Below, in pieces: positions 18,202 to 25,798 of a DNA stretch of 54,969 bases (the first letter of the stretch is position 1; every line of letters begins with the position of its first letter). Under the pieces are notes generated by a model, which was not told where the DNA came from, made no database searches, and saw only the letters and a list, made by a program, of their open reading frames with translations. This DNA comes from an uncultured Clostridium sp. (GTDB lineage: Bacteria > Bacillota > Clostridia > TANB77 > CAG-508). Made by a program: the position numbers and the translations under genes. Where the stretch lies: contig CAOKRJ010000005.1 in the NCBI GenBank assembly GCA_948471115.1, forward strand, positions 1-54,969. The letters run 5' to 3'.

Positions 18202-18906
18202 ATGATAAATAGAGTTTTTTGCTACTCTAACGATGAGGCAAAAAAAAATGGTAATAATACTTCAGCTGGAAAAATGCTAGCTCAAATTGCTGGGATGGTA
18301 TTACTTTTCTGTGTAATACAAATAATTTTTGTGTCTATCAGTATAGGAAGTTCAGATGATTCTTTTTCAAATTACACATTTTCGTTAATATCAATTATAA
18401 TTTTTTTAGTTATTATTGCATCTTATATTATATATTGCAGATCAAAATTTTATTCACAATTAACAGGATTTGCAACTGATACAGATAATAATATATATTT
18501 TGTAATAAAATTGAACAATGCAGCAAGTTTTGCAATTGGAGGAATAGCTGTTGGAAATTCCATTGACAGAGCTTTAGATAAAAGTAATAGTTTAGCAGGT
18601 GATGTTGCACAAGGAACAGGAGCAGTACTAGCATGGTATTCACTAAATAAGTCAGTAAAAATCATGCAAAATCCAGAAATAATAGCAAAAATGGTAGAGT
18701 GTGCGACAACAACTACTGGAGCAGAGATAAGACAGATTTTAAAAATACATAATTATGAGGAAGATTCCAGAAAAGTAAAAATTAAGTGTGATTATAAAAT
18801 AATGAACAATGGAAGAATAAAATGCAATAAAACAATTAATGTTTATAAATCTTATAATTGTTTTAATCAACTAATGGATAATTTATTAAGCAAAAGGAGG
18901 GAATAA
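18202..18906 (+). CDS. Membrane protein of unknown function
   Basis: A 234-residue protein with two clear membrane helices (about 28-50 and 56-81), then a Gly/Ala-rich amphipathic region (AASFAIGGIAVGNSIDRAL) and a cytoplasmic-looking tail with scattered Cys. The ending DNLLSKRRE is basic. I do not recognise the family. Excellent AGGAGG ribosome site. It ends 1 nt before the zinc-ribbon gene, so the two are probably co-translated. More T-ending codons than in the core genes suggest a different origin. Confidence 0.7.
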   Translation: MINRVFCYSNDEAKKNGNNTSAGKMLAQIAGMVLLFCVIQIIFVSISIGSSDDSFSNYTFSLISIIIFLVIIASYIIYCRSKFYSQLTGFATDTDNNIYFVIKLNNAASFAIGGIAVGNSIDRALDKSNSLAGDVAQGTGAVLAWYSLNKSVKIMQNPEIIAKMVECATTTTGAEIRQILKIHNYEEDSRKVKIKCDYKIMNNGRIKCNKTINVYKSYNCFNQLMDNLLSKRRE

Positions 18907-18907
18907 A

Positions 18908-19384
18908 ATGTTTTGCAAAAAATGTGGTAGTTTTGTTGAAAATGGAGCAAGCTTTTGCGGTAAATGTGGGACACCAATAGATAGTCAATTAAATACTGAA
19001 AATATAAATAATGATTTTAAAGAAAAAGAAAAGATGCAAGAGAATTTAGATATAACAAGTAATGTAACAAATGAAAATGCGAATAATAATCAACAAAATA
19101 AATATTATGATAGTCAGCAGAATTACAATAATATAGTAAATTCTGATACAAAAAAATATGCAATAGGATCTATCGTTATTCCATCAATAGCAATAATAAT
19201 ATATTGGTTTATAGGATTATCAGTTTATATTGCAATATTAATAGCTACATTAGGATTTAATTTTGCTAAAAAAGGTACATCTTATAGTAAAATTCTTTCT
19301 AATATTGGATATGTAATGAATATAATACTGATGATAATTGCTATTTTTATGGGATTAATTTCTATATTTGAAAAATTTGCATAA
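18908..19384 (+). CDS. Zinc-ribbon membrane protein
   Basis: A 158-residue protein. Residues 1-22 are a zinc ribbon with two CxxC pairs (MFCKKCG and FCGKCG). A long Asn/Gln/Lys-rich linker follows, then two membrane helices (about 86-115 and 128-152). This layout (zinc ribbon, low-complexity linker, helices) is common in Firmicutes membrane proteins of unknown function. It follows 18202 directly and has its own AGGAGGG site. Confidence 0.8.
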   Translation: MFCKKCGSFVENGASFCGKCGTPIDSQLNTENINNDFKEKEKMQENLDITSNVTNENANNNQQNKYYDSQQNYNNIVNSDTKKYAIGSIVIPSIAIIIYWFIGLSVYIAILIATLGFNFAKKGTSYSKILSNIGYVMNIILMIIAIFMGLISIFEKFA

Positions 19385-19528
19385 AATATGAATTACAATA
19401 ACAAAAGAGATTTTATTAAGTTTAAATACATAATTTTAAATATTTTTACAAAATTCATTTACTTTTTTATAAAATATGTTAATAATATAAATATCAGTTT
19501 ATACAAAAAATATTAGGAGGAATTATTT

Positions 19529-20629
19529 ATGAAAAAAACAAAAGCATGTATTATATTACTTATTATAATATTAATCAATATTATACTTTTTTCAAAAGTT
19601 AATGCACATTCAGTTGAATTGGATCCAGAATCTTTAATTGGTTTTCCATTTGTGATAACTAATGGAAATGGTAATATTTCAATTAGTAAATCTGAAACAG
19701 GATATAATTTATATTTTCAATCTGTTGAAATTCCAAATGAAACTTTTACACAGATAGAAGAAACTAAAAATAAGGGAAAAACAGAATTAAGTGCTATAAA
19801 AACAATAATGGATGAATTAAATTCAGAATGTGACGATTTGCAAGAAATATATGATAGAGCATATAAAGAATATAAAGACAAAGTGGATGCTAATGTAACT
19901 GGTTCAGATTTAGAATCATCAAAAACTGCTTATGAAACAGCTAGAACAAATTATCAAAATAAATTAGATGAATACAATGCAAAGGTAAGAGAGTATAATG
20001 ATACAAGTAAAGAAATGATTGCAAAAATAAATGACTTAACGCCTTCATATGTTGAGGGAAATTGGACTCAAATAAATGATGGAAGTTTTAGTATTGATTT
20101 ATCAAAATTTAATGGTGAAAGATCTTTTGCAATATGGGCGAAATTAGTTCGCTCAGATGGAACAATTTATTATGATGAGGAAACATATACATTATCAGGA
20201 ACAAAAGGGAATGACACAAATATAGCTTCAATTCGACTAGATAAAACAGTATTATTATTAGAAAAAGGAGAAAGTTATATATTAAATGCTACATTAAATC
20301 CAGAAGATTTAACAGATAAGCCTTTGGTTTGGACAAGTGATAATGAGAAAATTGCAAAAGTTGAAAATGGAAAAGTAACAGGAATAGCGGATGGTACTGC
20401 AAATATAGAAGTCAAAACTGAAGATGGTAAATATACTGCTACTTGCAAAGTAACAGTTGGTACTAAAACTTCAGATTCATCTAATGATGATAAAGTTCAA
20501 GATGATACTGTAATAAATTCAAAACTTCCTCAAACAGGAACATCAGCTTATATAATTGTTAGTGTAATAATTATAATAACTATAATGGGAATTGCTACTT
20601 TTATAAAGATTAAACATTTAGATTTTTAA
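19529..20629 (+). CDS. LPXTG-anchored surface protein with BIG_2 Ig-like domain
   Basis: A 366-residue cell-wall protein. A signal peptide covers about 1-26. An N-terminal beta region is followed by a coiled coil (about 75-170) and a second beta region. A bacterial Ig-like (BIG_2) domain occupies about 235-310 (LDKTVLLLEKGESYILNATL ... VTGIADGTANIEVKT). The sorting signal is LPQTG at 333-337, then a hydrophobic helix and KIKHLDF, so sortase should attach it to peptidoglycan. No sortase is encoded in the window. AGGAGG ribosome site. Part of the insertion between the Xaa-Pro peptidase gene and efp. Confidence 0.88.
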   Translation: MKKTKACIILLIIILINIILFSKVNAHSVELDPESLIGFPFVITNGNGNISISKSETGYNLYFQSVEIPNETFTQIEETKNKGKTELSAIKTIMDELNSECDDLQEIYDRAYKEYKDKVDANVTGSDLESSKTAYETARTNYQNKLDEYNAKVREYNDTSKEMIAKINDLTPSYVEGNWTQINDGSFSIDLSKFNGERSFAIWAKLVRSDGTIYYDEETYTLSGTKGNDTNIASIRLDKTVLLLEKGESYILNATLNPEDLTDKPLVWTSDNEKIAKVENGKVTGIADGTANIEVKTEDGKYTATCKVTVGTKTSDSSNDDKVQDDTVINSKLPQTGTSAYIIVSVIIIITIMGIATFIKIKHLDF

Positions 20630-20634
20630 TTATA

Positions 20635-20663
20635 AAAATAAAGAGCTTATAGCTCTTTATTTA
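20635..20663. terminator. Bidirectional terminator
   Basis: AATAAAGAGC-TTATA-GCTCTTTATT, perfect 10-bp stem with A and T tracts, between convergent genes. Confidence 0.85.
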
Positions 20664-20700
20664 ATTGGTGTAAGAATAAAAAAGAAAATGCTTGTACAAA

Positions 20701-21480
20701 TTATTTACCAGCAAAAAATGCTTGAGTATTTGATGAAGAACCTAAAACTATTAAATAATCTGTACAACCAATAGGTAACTGAGTAGCAAACTTTGCTTTT
20801 GCAGGATTTTCATTACTATTTTTAGTGGTCATGTTGTAAGTTGATATAATATAAGTTTTTCCATTATATTTTATAGAATTACCATTACCTGTTCCTATAA
20901 TTTTTGAATCTAAATAGAAAGAACTAACATCATTATTAGTAAAGTCAATAGCATAATCTACAATTACCCATTCCATATCACTTTGTGCATTTTCATATTT
21001 ATAAATTGAAAAATCACTATTACAATATTCTTTGAATTGTTCAGCTGCAGAATTTCCCCTTGTTACATTTGTTACTTTAACAGGAACATCTATATATTTT
21101 TTAGAACTATATTTTGAAGCATATCCCCATTCACCAATAGATAATGGATTAGATTTTGAAGATGTTTTTGTAGTTGTAGAATTGGATTCTAGGGAAGAGG
21201 AAATATTTTGGTTAGGATTATCATCACTACTTGATGTATTTGAATTATTCATTGAATTATTATTATCTGTTGTATTTGATGTGTTTGAATAAGAACTAGA
21301 AGGTTTTTCTGTTTGTTGCTCAGAGATTGAAGAATTGAAATTTGAATCTTTTTTTTGTTTTTCATCCATATTAGAACTTTTATCTTTATTAATAGCATAA
21401 AATATTACTCCAAGAATCACAAAACCAACAAAAACAGCACAAATTATAACTACTTTGATTGTTGATTTATTAGTTTCCAT
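20701..21480 (-). CDS. Membrane-anchored extracellular protein, unknown function
   Basis: A 259-residue protein. One N-terminal membrane helix (about 9-30) serves as an anchor. A Ser/Asn/Thr-rich linker (35-105) follows, then an extracellular beta domain (about 110-259) that begins GEWGYASKYSSKKYIDVPVKVTN-like strands. It resembles DUF4352/DUF5067-type ligand-free beta sandwiches but I cannot assign it firmly. Excellent AGGAGGT site. A promoter on the same strand lies about 40 nt upstream. Confidence 0.72.
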   Translation of the reverse strand: METNKSTIKVVIICAVFVGFVILGVIFYAINKDKSSNMDEKQKKDSNFNSSISEQQTEKPSSSYSNTSNTTDNNNSMNNSNTSSSDDNPNQNISSSLESNSTTTKTSSKSNPLSIGEWGYASKYSSKKYIDVPVKVTNVTRGNSAAEQFKEYCNSDFSIYKYENAQSDMEWVIVDYAIDFTNNDVSSFYLDSKIIGTGNGNSIKYNGKTYIISTYNMTTKNSNENPAKAKFATQLPIGCTDYLIVLGSSSNTQAFFAGK

Positions 21481-21516
21481 TAAATTTTACCTCCTTTCTT
21501 TAATATTTTTATATAT

Positions 21517-21544
21517 TTTATAATACTATAAATAATAAAGTCAA
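21517..21544 (-). promoter_or_regulatory. Sigma-A promoter for the 20701-21480 gene
   Basis: Read on the minus strand: TTGACT (21544-21539), 16-nt spacer, TATAAA (21522-21517). The 223-nt gap 21481-21703 holds this and nothing else I can support. Confidence 0.55.
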
Positions 21545-21703
21545 TAAAAATTTTATATTTTTTAATTATATAAATATATTAATTACCAAAAACTAAATTT
21601 ATATTGACATGAGCTAAAAATTAATGAAAGAATAAGTACATAATAGTATTCTGAAATAAAGATGCTTTAGTGCATTAAAGTAATATTGGTTATTGTATAA
21701 ATT

Positions 21704-22687
21704 TTAAATTATATCACATATAGTTTTATAAAATTCAAAAGCATCTTTATTTAATTTGGAGAAATTGTTAAAAATTATTGAATAAATTAAATAATCTTCC
21801 CAAATAGCTACGTCTTTTACTTCTCTTTCTGAAAGCAAAGAATAATCATTTACATAATTTCGCAATCCGATTACTTTAGTGTATAAATCAAATCCTTTTT
21901 GAGTTTTAACCCATTTATTTTCGTCACTAGCCCAATAGGTCATAATAGCTATAATTAAAGCCAAAATTATAGAAAATACAAGCAAAACATATTTTCCTAA
22001 AACAAAAGAATAAAATGATTGGAAAACAAATAAATAAATTAATATGACAGAAAACTTTCCAAATTTTCCAAGAGATCTTTCATTAACTAATCCTTTGGAA
22101 ACTGCTTCTTCTAGTGCTAAATCATACCATTTTATTCTCAAATTATTACTTCTAGCTTGCATCTTTTCAGATTGCCTTATATATTCGCTTATTTTTGTTG
22201 TTCCGATGTAAATCATATCTTGTTCATGACTACATAAAAATTTTAAGTCTTTTGGTAATTTTTCACAACTTTTATCTGTTCTTTCTATTTTTTTATCATC
22301 AGTTAATTTAAAATAGCCCTTATTTATTAGATATATTACACTTGCAATAAAGTCCTTTCTTATTTCTATTCCATCCAGTATAAAACTTAAAGTAGTAGGA
22401 GAATATTCATCTAAAATATCTCGATAATATTGAAAATCCATATTTTTTATAACAATTTTTTCCTCTAATTTCTGTGTAATTCTTTTCTCCCTTCGATTAC
22501 ATATCCAATAATAAAATGGTAAGAGACATAAAACGGCTACATTAAAAAACATGAAGAATTTAGATAAAGAATAATTTTCTAAACTATCTGCAATAAAATA
22601 TATAAAAGATAAAGCTAAAATTGCAGAACCAATAATTATAATGAGGTAAAAGAAACCTTTTAATTCATCTATTATAGAAATTTTCAT
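21704..22687 (-). CDS. DUF2207-like membrane protein lacking the extracellular domain
   Basis: A 327-residue protein. Two N-terminal membrane helices (about 12-35 and 43-62), a cytoplasmic region with the pattern YRDILDEYSPTTLSFIL ... KDFIASVIYLINKGYF, two more helices (about 210-250) and a C-terminal LRNYVNDYSLLSEREV ... WEDYLIYSIIF segment. Those cytoplasmic signatures match the C-terminal half of DUF2207 proteins, whose full-length members also carry an N-terminal extracellular domain that is missing here. Function unknown. Ribosome site AAGGA. Adjacent to the IS110 remnant. Confidence 0.68.
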   Translation of the reverse strand: MKISIIDELKGFFYLIIIIGSAILALSFIYFIADSLENYSLSKFFMFFNVAVLCLLPFYYWICNRREKRITQKLEEKIVIKNMDFQYYRDILDEYSPTTLSFILDGIEIRKDFIASVIYLINKGYFKLTDDKKIERTDKSCEKLPKDLKFLCSHEQDMIYIGTTKISEYIRQSEKMQARSNNLRIKWYDLALEEAVSKGLVNERSLGKFGKFSVILIYLFVFQSFYSFVLGKYVLLVFSIILALIIAIMTYWASDENKWVKTQKGFDLYTKVIGLRNYVNDYSLLSEREVKDVAIWEDYLIYSIIFNNFSKLNKDAFEFYKTICDII

Positions 22688-22779
22688 AAAATCCTTGTAT
22701 GATATATTTAATAACTTAAATAACCATACGACTCCTTTCTTTATTAATGTAAAAATATTTAATATAATCTATATGTGAT

Positions 22780-22979
22780 AACTGTGGACTTTTAATAAAT
22801 TTCTATAGCTTAGACTATTTCAAAGGAGCTTACTGCCACAGTTTCGTTTTAAATTGTTTATAGGTTGGATAAGCCATTGACTATTCGTCTTTGAGTTTTT
22901 ATGTCACGCAAGTTTATGAGGACGAACACATGTGGAAGGTTGTCATAGTTATTAATATTTTTGAAAGGTGGTACTTTTT
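22780..22979 (+). ncRNA. Candidate IS110 bridge-RNA region (left-end leader)
   Basis: IS110 elements encode a bridge RNA in the non-coding DNA beside the transposase; in IS621 it lies upstream of the gene. Here about 200 nt upstream are less AT-rich than their surroundings and have two long-range stems: AACTGTGG (22780-22787) with CCACAGTT (22836-22843), and TTCGTC (22884-22889) with GACGAA (22921-22926), each closing a large internal loop. That two-loop layout is what target and donor loops would need. RNA identity is inferred, not shown. Confidence 0.5.
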
Positions 22980-23486
22980 ATGATTTATGTTGGTATTGAT
23001 AATCCAACTCTTTCTTTACAAATCAAACAAGCTATTCTTCAAATTGAACTTTATACAGAACAAATCGAAGAAGTTGAAAAATTATCTAAACAAATTCTTG
23101 ATGAGATGAAATCTAAACTTTTAACTATTCCTGGTATGTCATATAACCAAGCAACTGTAATTCATGGATTTATTGGTGATATTAGTCGTTTTAATAAATC
23201 TTGTCAATTACTTGCTTATGCTGGTTTGGATTCATCTATATATCAATCTGGTAATTTTGAAGCACATTCTACAAGAATGTCCAAACGTGGCAATTCATTA
23301 CTTAGATATAATCTCGTTTATGCCACTCACAATTTAGTCTTACACAACAAAACCTTTAAAGAATATTATGATTTAAAACGTTCTCAAGGCAAGACTCATT
23401 ATTGTGCTCTTGGACAATGTGCTCATAAACTTGTTAGAATAATTTTCAAAATGTTAAAAAGCAATGTTGATTTTGATTTAGATTAA
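22980..23486 (+). pseudogene. IS110-family transposase, RuvC-like domain deleted
   Basis: A 168-residue product. The first seven residues, MIYVGID, are the normal IS110 start (DEDD/RuvC-like domain strand 1), but the next residue already lies in the helical region before the Tnp domain (QIKQAILQIELYTEQIEEV). About 200 residues holding the remaining DEDD catalytic residues are missing. The C-terminal transposase_20 domain is intact (LLTIPGMSYNQA, LLAYAGLDSSIYQSG, RMSKRGNSLLRY). The frame is open across the junction. GTG at 22968 is in frame, but GAAAGGTGG favours ATG at 22980. It probably cannot transpose alone. Confidence 0.8.
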
Positions 23487-23513
23487 TTAAATATTTATTT
23501 TTCAATGTGTTTC

Positions 23514-23543
23514 ACCGTTTTTTTTTAATTTACTAAAAACGGT
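23514..23543. terminator. ACCGTTTTT inverted repeat (right end or terminator)
   Basis: ACCGTTTTT ... AAAAACGGT hairpin 28 nt after the transposase stop. It may end its transcript or be part of the element right end. The remainder of 23544-23732 is A/T-rich with no feature. Confidence 0.5.
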
Positions 23544-23732
23544 TATTAAAGTTGACTTCTTTTCTATTTATAAATTTTTAAAAAAATTTTCATTTTTCTA
23601 TTGACTTTTCATAGTTGGTCTCCTTTTATAATTCAATTATATATCAAATAAAACAATCTGTAAATAAATTATTTAATTTATATTATAATTAATAATTTTT
23701 TGTTAGTTCGGTATTATATTATAAAAAAACTC

Positions 23733-23761
23733 TTGATTTTTCGTGATAAATATAATATCAT
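23733..23761 (+). promoter_or_regulatory. Candidate sigma-A promoter for efp
   Basis: TTGATT (23733-23738), 17-nt spacer, TATCAT (23756-23761). A separate TATAAT at 23751 has no matching -35. The insertion upstream means efp now relies on its own promoter. Confidence 0.45.
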
Positions 23762-23822
23762 ATTAAATGAAAAAATACTTATTATAAAATTAAGGTAATA
23801 AAATAAAAAGGAGAGATTTTAA

Positions 23823-24389
23823 ATGGCAGAAGTATATATGGCTGGAGATTTAAGAAATGGAACTACATTTGAATTAGATAACTCAGTATTTAGAGTAGTA
23901 GAATTCCAACATGTAAAACCAGGAAAAGGAGCAGCTTTTGTAAGAACAAAAATAAAAAATGTAATTACTGGATCAGTTCTTGAGAGAACATTTAACCCAT
24001 CAGAAAAATTGCAAGGTGCTGAAATTGAAAAAAGAGAAATGCAATATTTGTATAGTGATGGAGACTTATATTATTTTATGGATAATGAAACATATGAACA
24101 AATACCTCTTAATGCAGAACAATTAGGAGAGAGCTTAAAATATATAAAAGAAAATATGAATGTAAAAATACTTTCATTCAAAGAAAAGGTATTTGCAGTC
24201 GAACCACCAATGTTTGTAGAATTAGAAGTAACATATACAGAACCAGGATTTGCAGGAAATACGACAACTACATCAGGAAAGCCAGCTACGCTAGAAAATG
24301 GATTAGAAATTAGTGTACCAATGTTCATAAATATTGGAGATATAATAAAAATAGATACAAGAACAGGAGAATATATGGAGCGTATCTAA
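23823..24389 (+). CDS. efp: Elongation factor P
   Basis: A 188-residue three-domain translation factor that binds between the P and E sites and relieves stalling at polyproline. The KOW-like domain carries the loop [10 protein letters not shown] with the tip Lys35; two OB domains follow, ending MERI as in typical EF-P. Length and sequence are standard. AAGGAGAG ribosome site. Its usual upstream partner (Xaa-Pro peptidase, 16830-17897) is separated by accessory DNA. Confidence 0.97.
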   Translation: MAEVYMAGDLRNGTTFELDNSVFRVVEFQHVKPGKGAAFVRTKIKNVITGSVLERTFNPSEKLQGAEIEKREMQYLYSDGDLYYFMDNETYEQIPLNAEQLGESLKYIKENMNVKILSFKEKVFAVEPPMFVELEVTYTEPGFAGNTTTTSGKPATLENGLEISVPMFINIGDIIKIDTRTGEYMERI

Positions 24390-24415
24390 TAAATTAAGAG
24401 ACTATTATATTAATG

Positions 24416-24446
24416 GTAATAGGGTACATTGCATGTACCCTATTAC
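24416..24446. terminator. Bidirectional terminator, 14-bp perfect stem
   Basis: GTAATAGGGTACAT, 3-nt loop, ATGTACCCTATTAC; serves efp (+) and the M23 gene (-), which converge here. Confidence 0.85.
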
Positions 24447-24450
24447 TATA

Positions 24451-25051
24451 CTATATATAATCTAGGGGATTAACTGCTTTACCATCAAATTTAATAGTAA
24501 TATGTAAATGACAACCAGTAGTTGAGCCATTTGTTGGTTTTCCATTAGAATCGTAAAAAGGATTACCAATAACATCATAAACATATTTTGGACCTACTTG
24601 ACCAATTACTTGACCAGCAATTAATGAATCCCCAACGGAAACTAAAAAATTTGGAGAAACATGGCAATAAGAAATTTTATAAGAACCAGATATACAAACT
24701 ATAGTATAACCGCCACTACCGCTAAATCCAGTATAAATAACTTTAGAATCCATAATTGATAAAAAATAAGTATTTTCATTAGCAGGAATATCGATTCCTT
24801 GATGATAACTAGAAGCACCAATAGTAGGAGATGTTCTAGGACCAAAATAAGAAGAAATTATATGATTGGATGGGAGAGGCCAGTAAAATCCGAAATAAGC
24901 TAGAATAAATAGAAGAAAAATTAATATCATAGTTCGAATAATATTCTTCAGTTAAAGTAACTGGGGGAAAAGAAAAAATTGTGATAAAGATAGAAATGAT
25001 AACGATAAAAACAAGTGATAATAAAACTGTGTTAAAAAAATTTTTAAACAT
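24451..25051 (-). pseudogene. M23-family metallopeptidase, frameshifted
   Basis: A membrane-anchored peptidoglycan endopeptidase of the LytM/M23 type, split between two frames. The start at 25051 has a strong TAGGAGGT site and encodes a signal anchor (MFKNFFNTVLLSLVFIVI) plus a short extracellular stretch to EEYYSNY. The catalytic domain is in the +1 frame from about 24930 (WPLPSNHIISSYFG, zinc ligands in SYHQGID and HLHI). A single extra base, perhaps in the T5 run near 24921-24925, would explain the shift. The catalytic part alone has no signal or ribosome site. Real decay or assembly error. Confidence 0.75.
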
Positions 25052-25117
25052 AAAAAAGGACCTCCTAAAATAAGATTAGCCCCCGATATAAAAATTACTA
25101 AAAAGTTTATGAAATAT

Positions 25118-25543
25118 TCATTTTTTAAATGCAAAGAACTTACTTATAAAGAAATTCAAGATTATTACAATAACACTTATAATTAATTTGCTAACTAATC
25201 CATCAAAATACGTAATATTCAAAATCGAAAATAAAATCCAGAAACCAACAGACTCTACTATCATTGTAAAAGTTCTACCTAAAATAAATTTACCAAACTC
25301 TTTAAGATTTTCACTAAATGTAGAAGCAGTTGAATTAAACACTAATTTACGATTGGTAAAATAAGCAAATAAGACTGCAATAACTATACCAATATTACTT
25401 GCGAGATTTTCCTCAATATGAAATAATAAAGACAAAACCATAAAAGATATAATATTAACACAAGTAGTTAATACACCAAAAATTACATATAAGATAATCT
25501 CACGTGTACAAAATTTTTTTATTATTTCCTTCAACTTTTCCAT
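25118..25543 (-). CDS. GtrA-family membrane protein
   Basis: A 141-residue protein with four membrane helices (about 16-38, 43-62, 85-104 and 113-135) and the family motif VFNSTASTFSENLKEFGKF between helices 2 and 3 preceded by the FAYFTNRKLVF signature. GtrA proteins are thought to flip undecaprenyl-phosphate-linked sugars or to support cell-surface glycosylation. Its presence fits the large glycan locus that starts 2 kb away. Ribosome site GGGAGG is about 15 nt from the ATG. Confidence 0.85.
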   Translation of the reverse strand: MEKLKEIIKKFCTREIILYVIFGVLTTCVNIISFMVLSLLFHIEENLASNIGIVIAVLFAYFTNRKLVFNSTASTFSENLKEFGKFILGRTFTMIVESVGFWILFSILNITYFDGLVSKLIISVIVIILNFFISKFFAFKK

Positions 25544-25737
25544 TTAAAATTATATAGCCTCCCAAATTATTAATATAAAGATAATAACACATTAAATAAA
25601 AAAATACAATATTTTTTGAAAAATACTAAACACCTCCAATAAATAAAATCAAGTAACAAGATGAAAACTTTGATAAGTCAACTAAAATGTTGATTTTTTG
25701 TATAAAGTAATGCAAAGTAGATCAAAATTAATAAAAT

Positions 25738-25766
25738 TTGCCTATTATATAACATTATGGTATAAT
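25738..25766 (+). promoter_or_regulatory. Sigma-A promoter for argS
   Basis: TTGCCT (25738-25743), 17-nt spacer, TATAAT (25761-25766). The leader is only about 30 nt, so there is no room for a T-box. Confidence 0.65.
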
Positions 25767-25798
25767 AGGCTAAATTTATGTCAAGGAGTATGAAAAAA

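Larger units (their letters stand above)
22780..23543 (+). mobile_element. IS110-family element, internally deleted
   Basis: Composed of a structured non-coding left end (22780-22979), a shortened transposase (22980-23486) and a right-end inverted repeat (23514-23543). IS110 elements have no long terminal inverted repeats, so the exact ends cannot be fixed from one copy. Codon use is distinctly more T-rich than in neighbouring genes. Confidence 0.7.

Noticed and set aside
24836-25051. Separate 71-residue membrane peptide upstream of the M23 domain
   Set aside because: It has the ribosome site and signal anchor expected of the M23 gene and overlaps it in another frame, so it is the frameshifted N-terminus.
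25640-25798. T-box leader for argS
   Set aside because: The promoter at 25738-25766 leaves only about 30 nt of leader; no T-box sequence or terminator is present.
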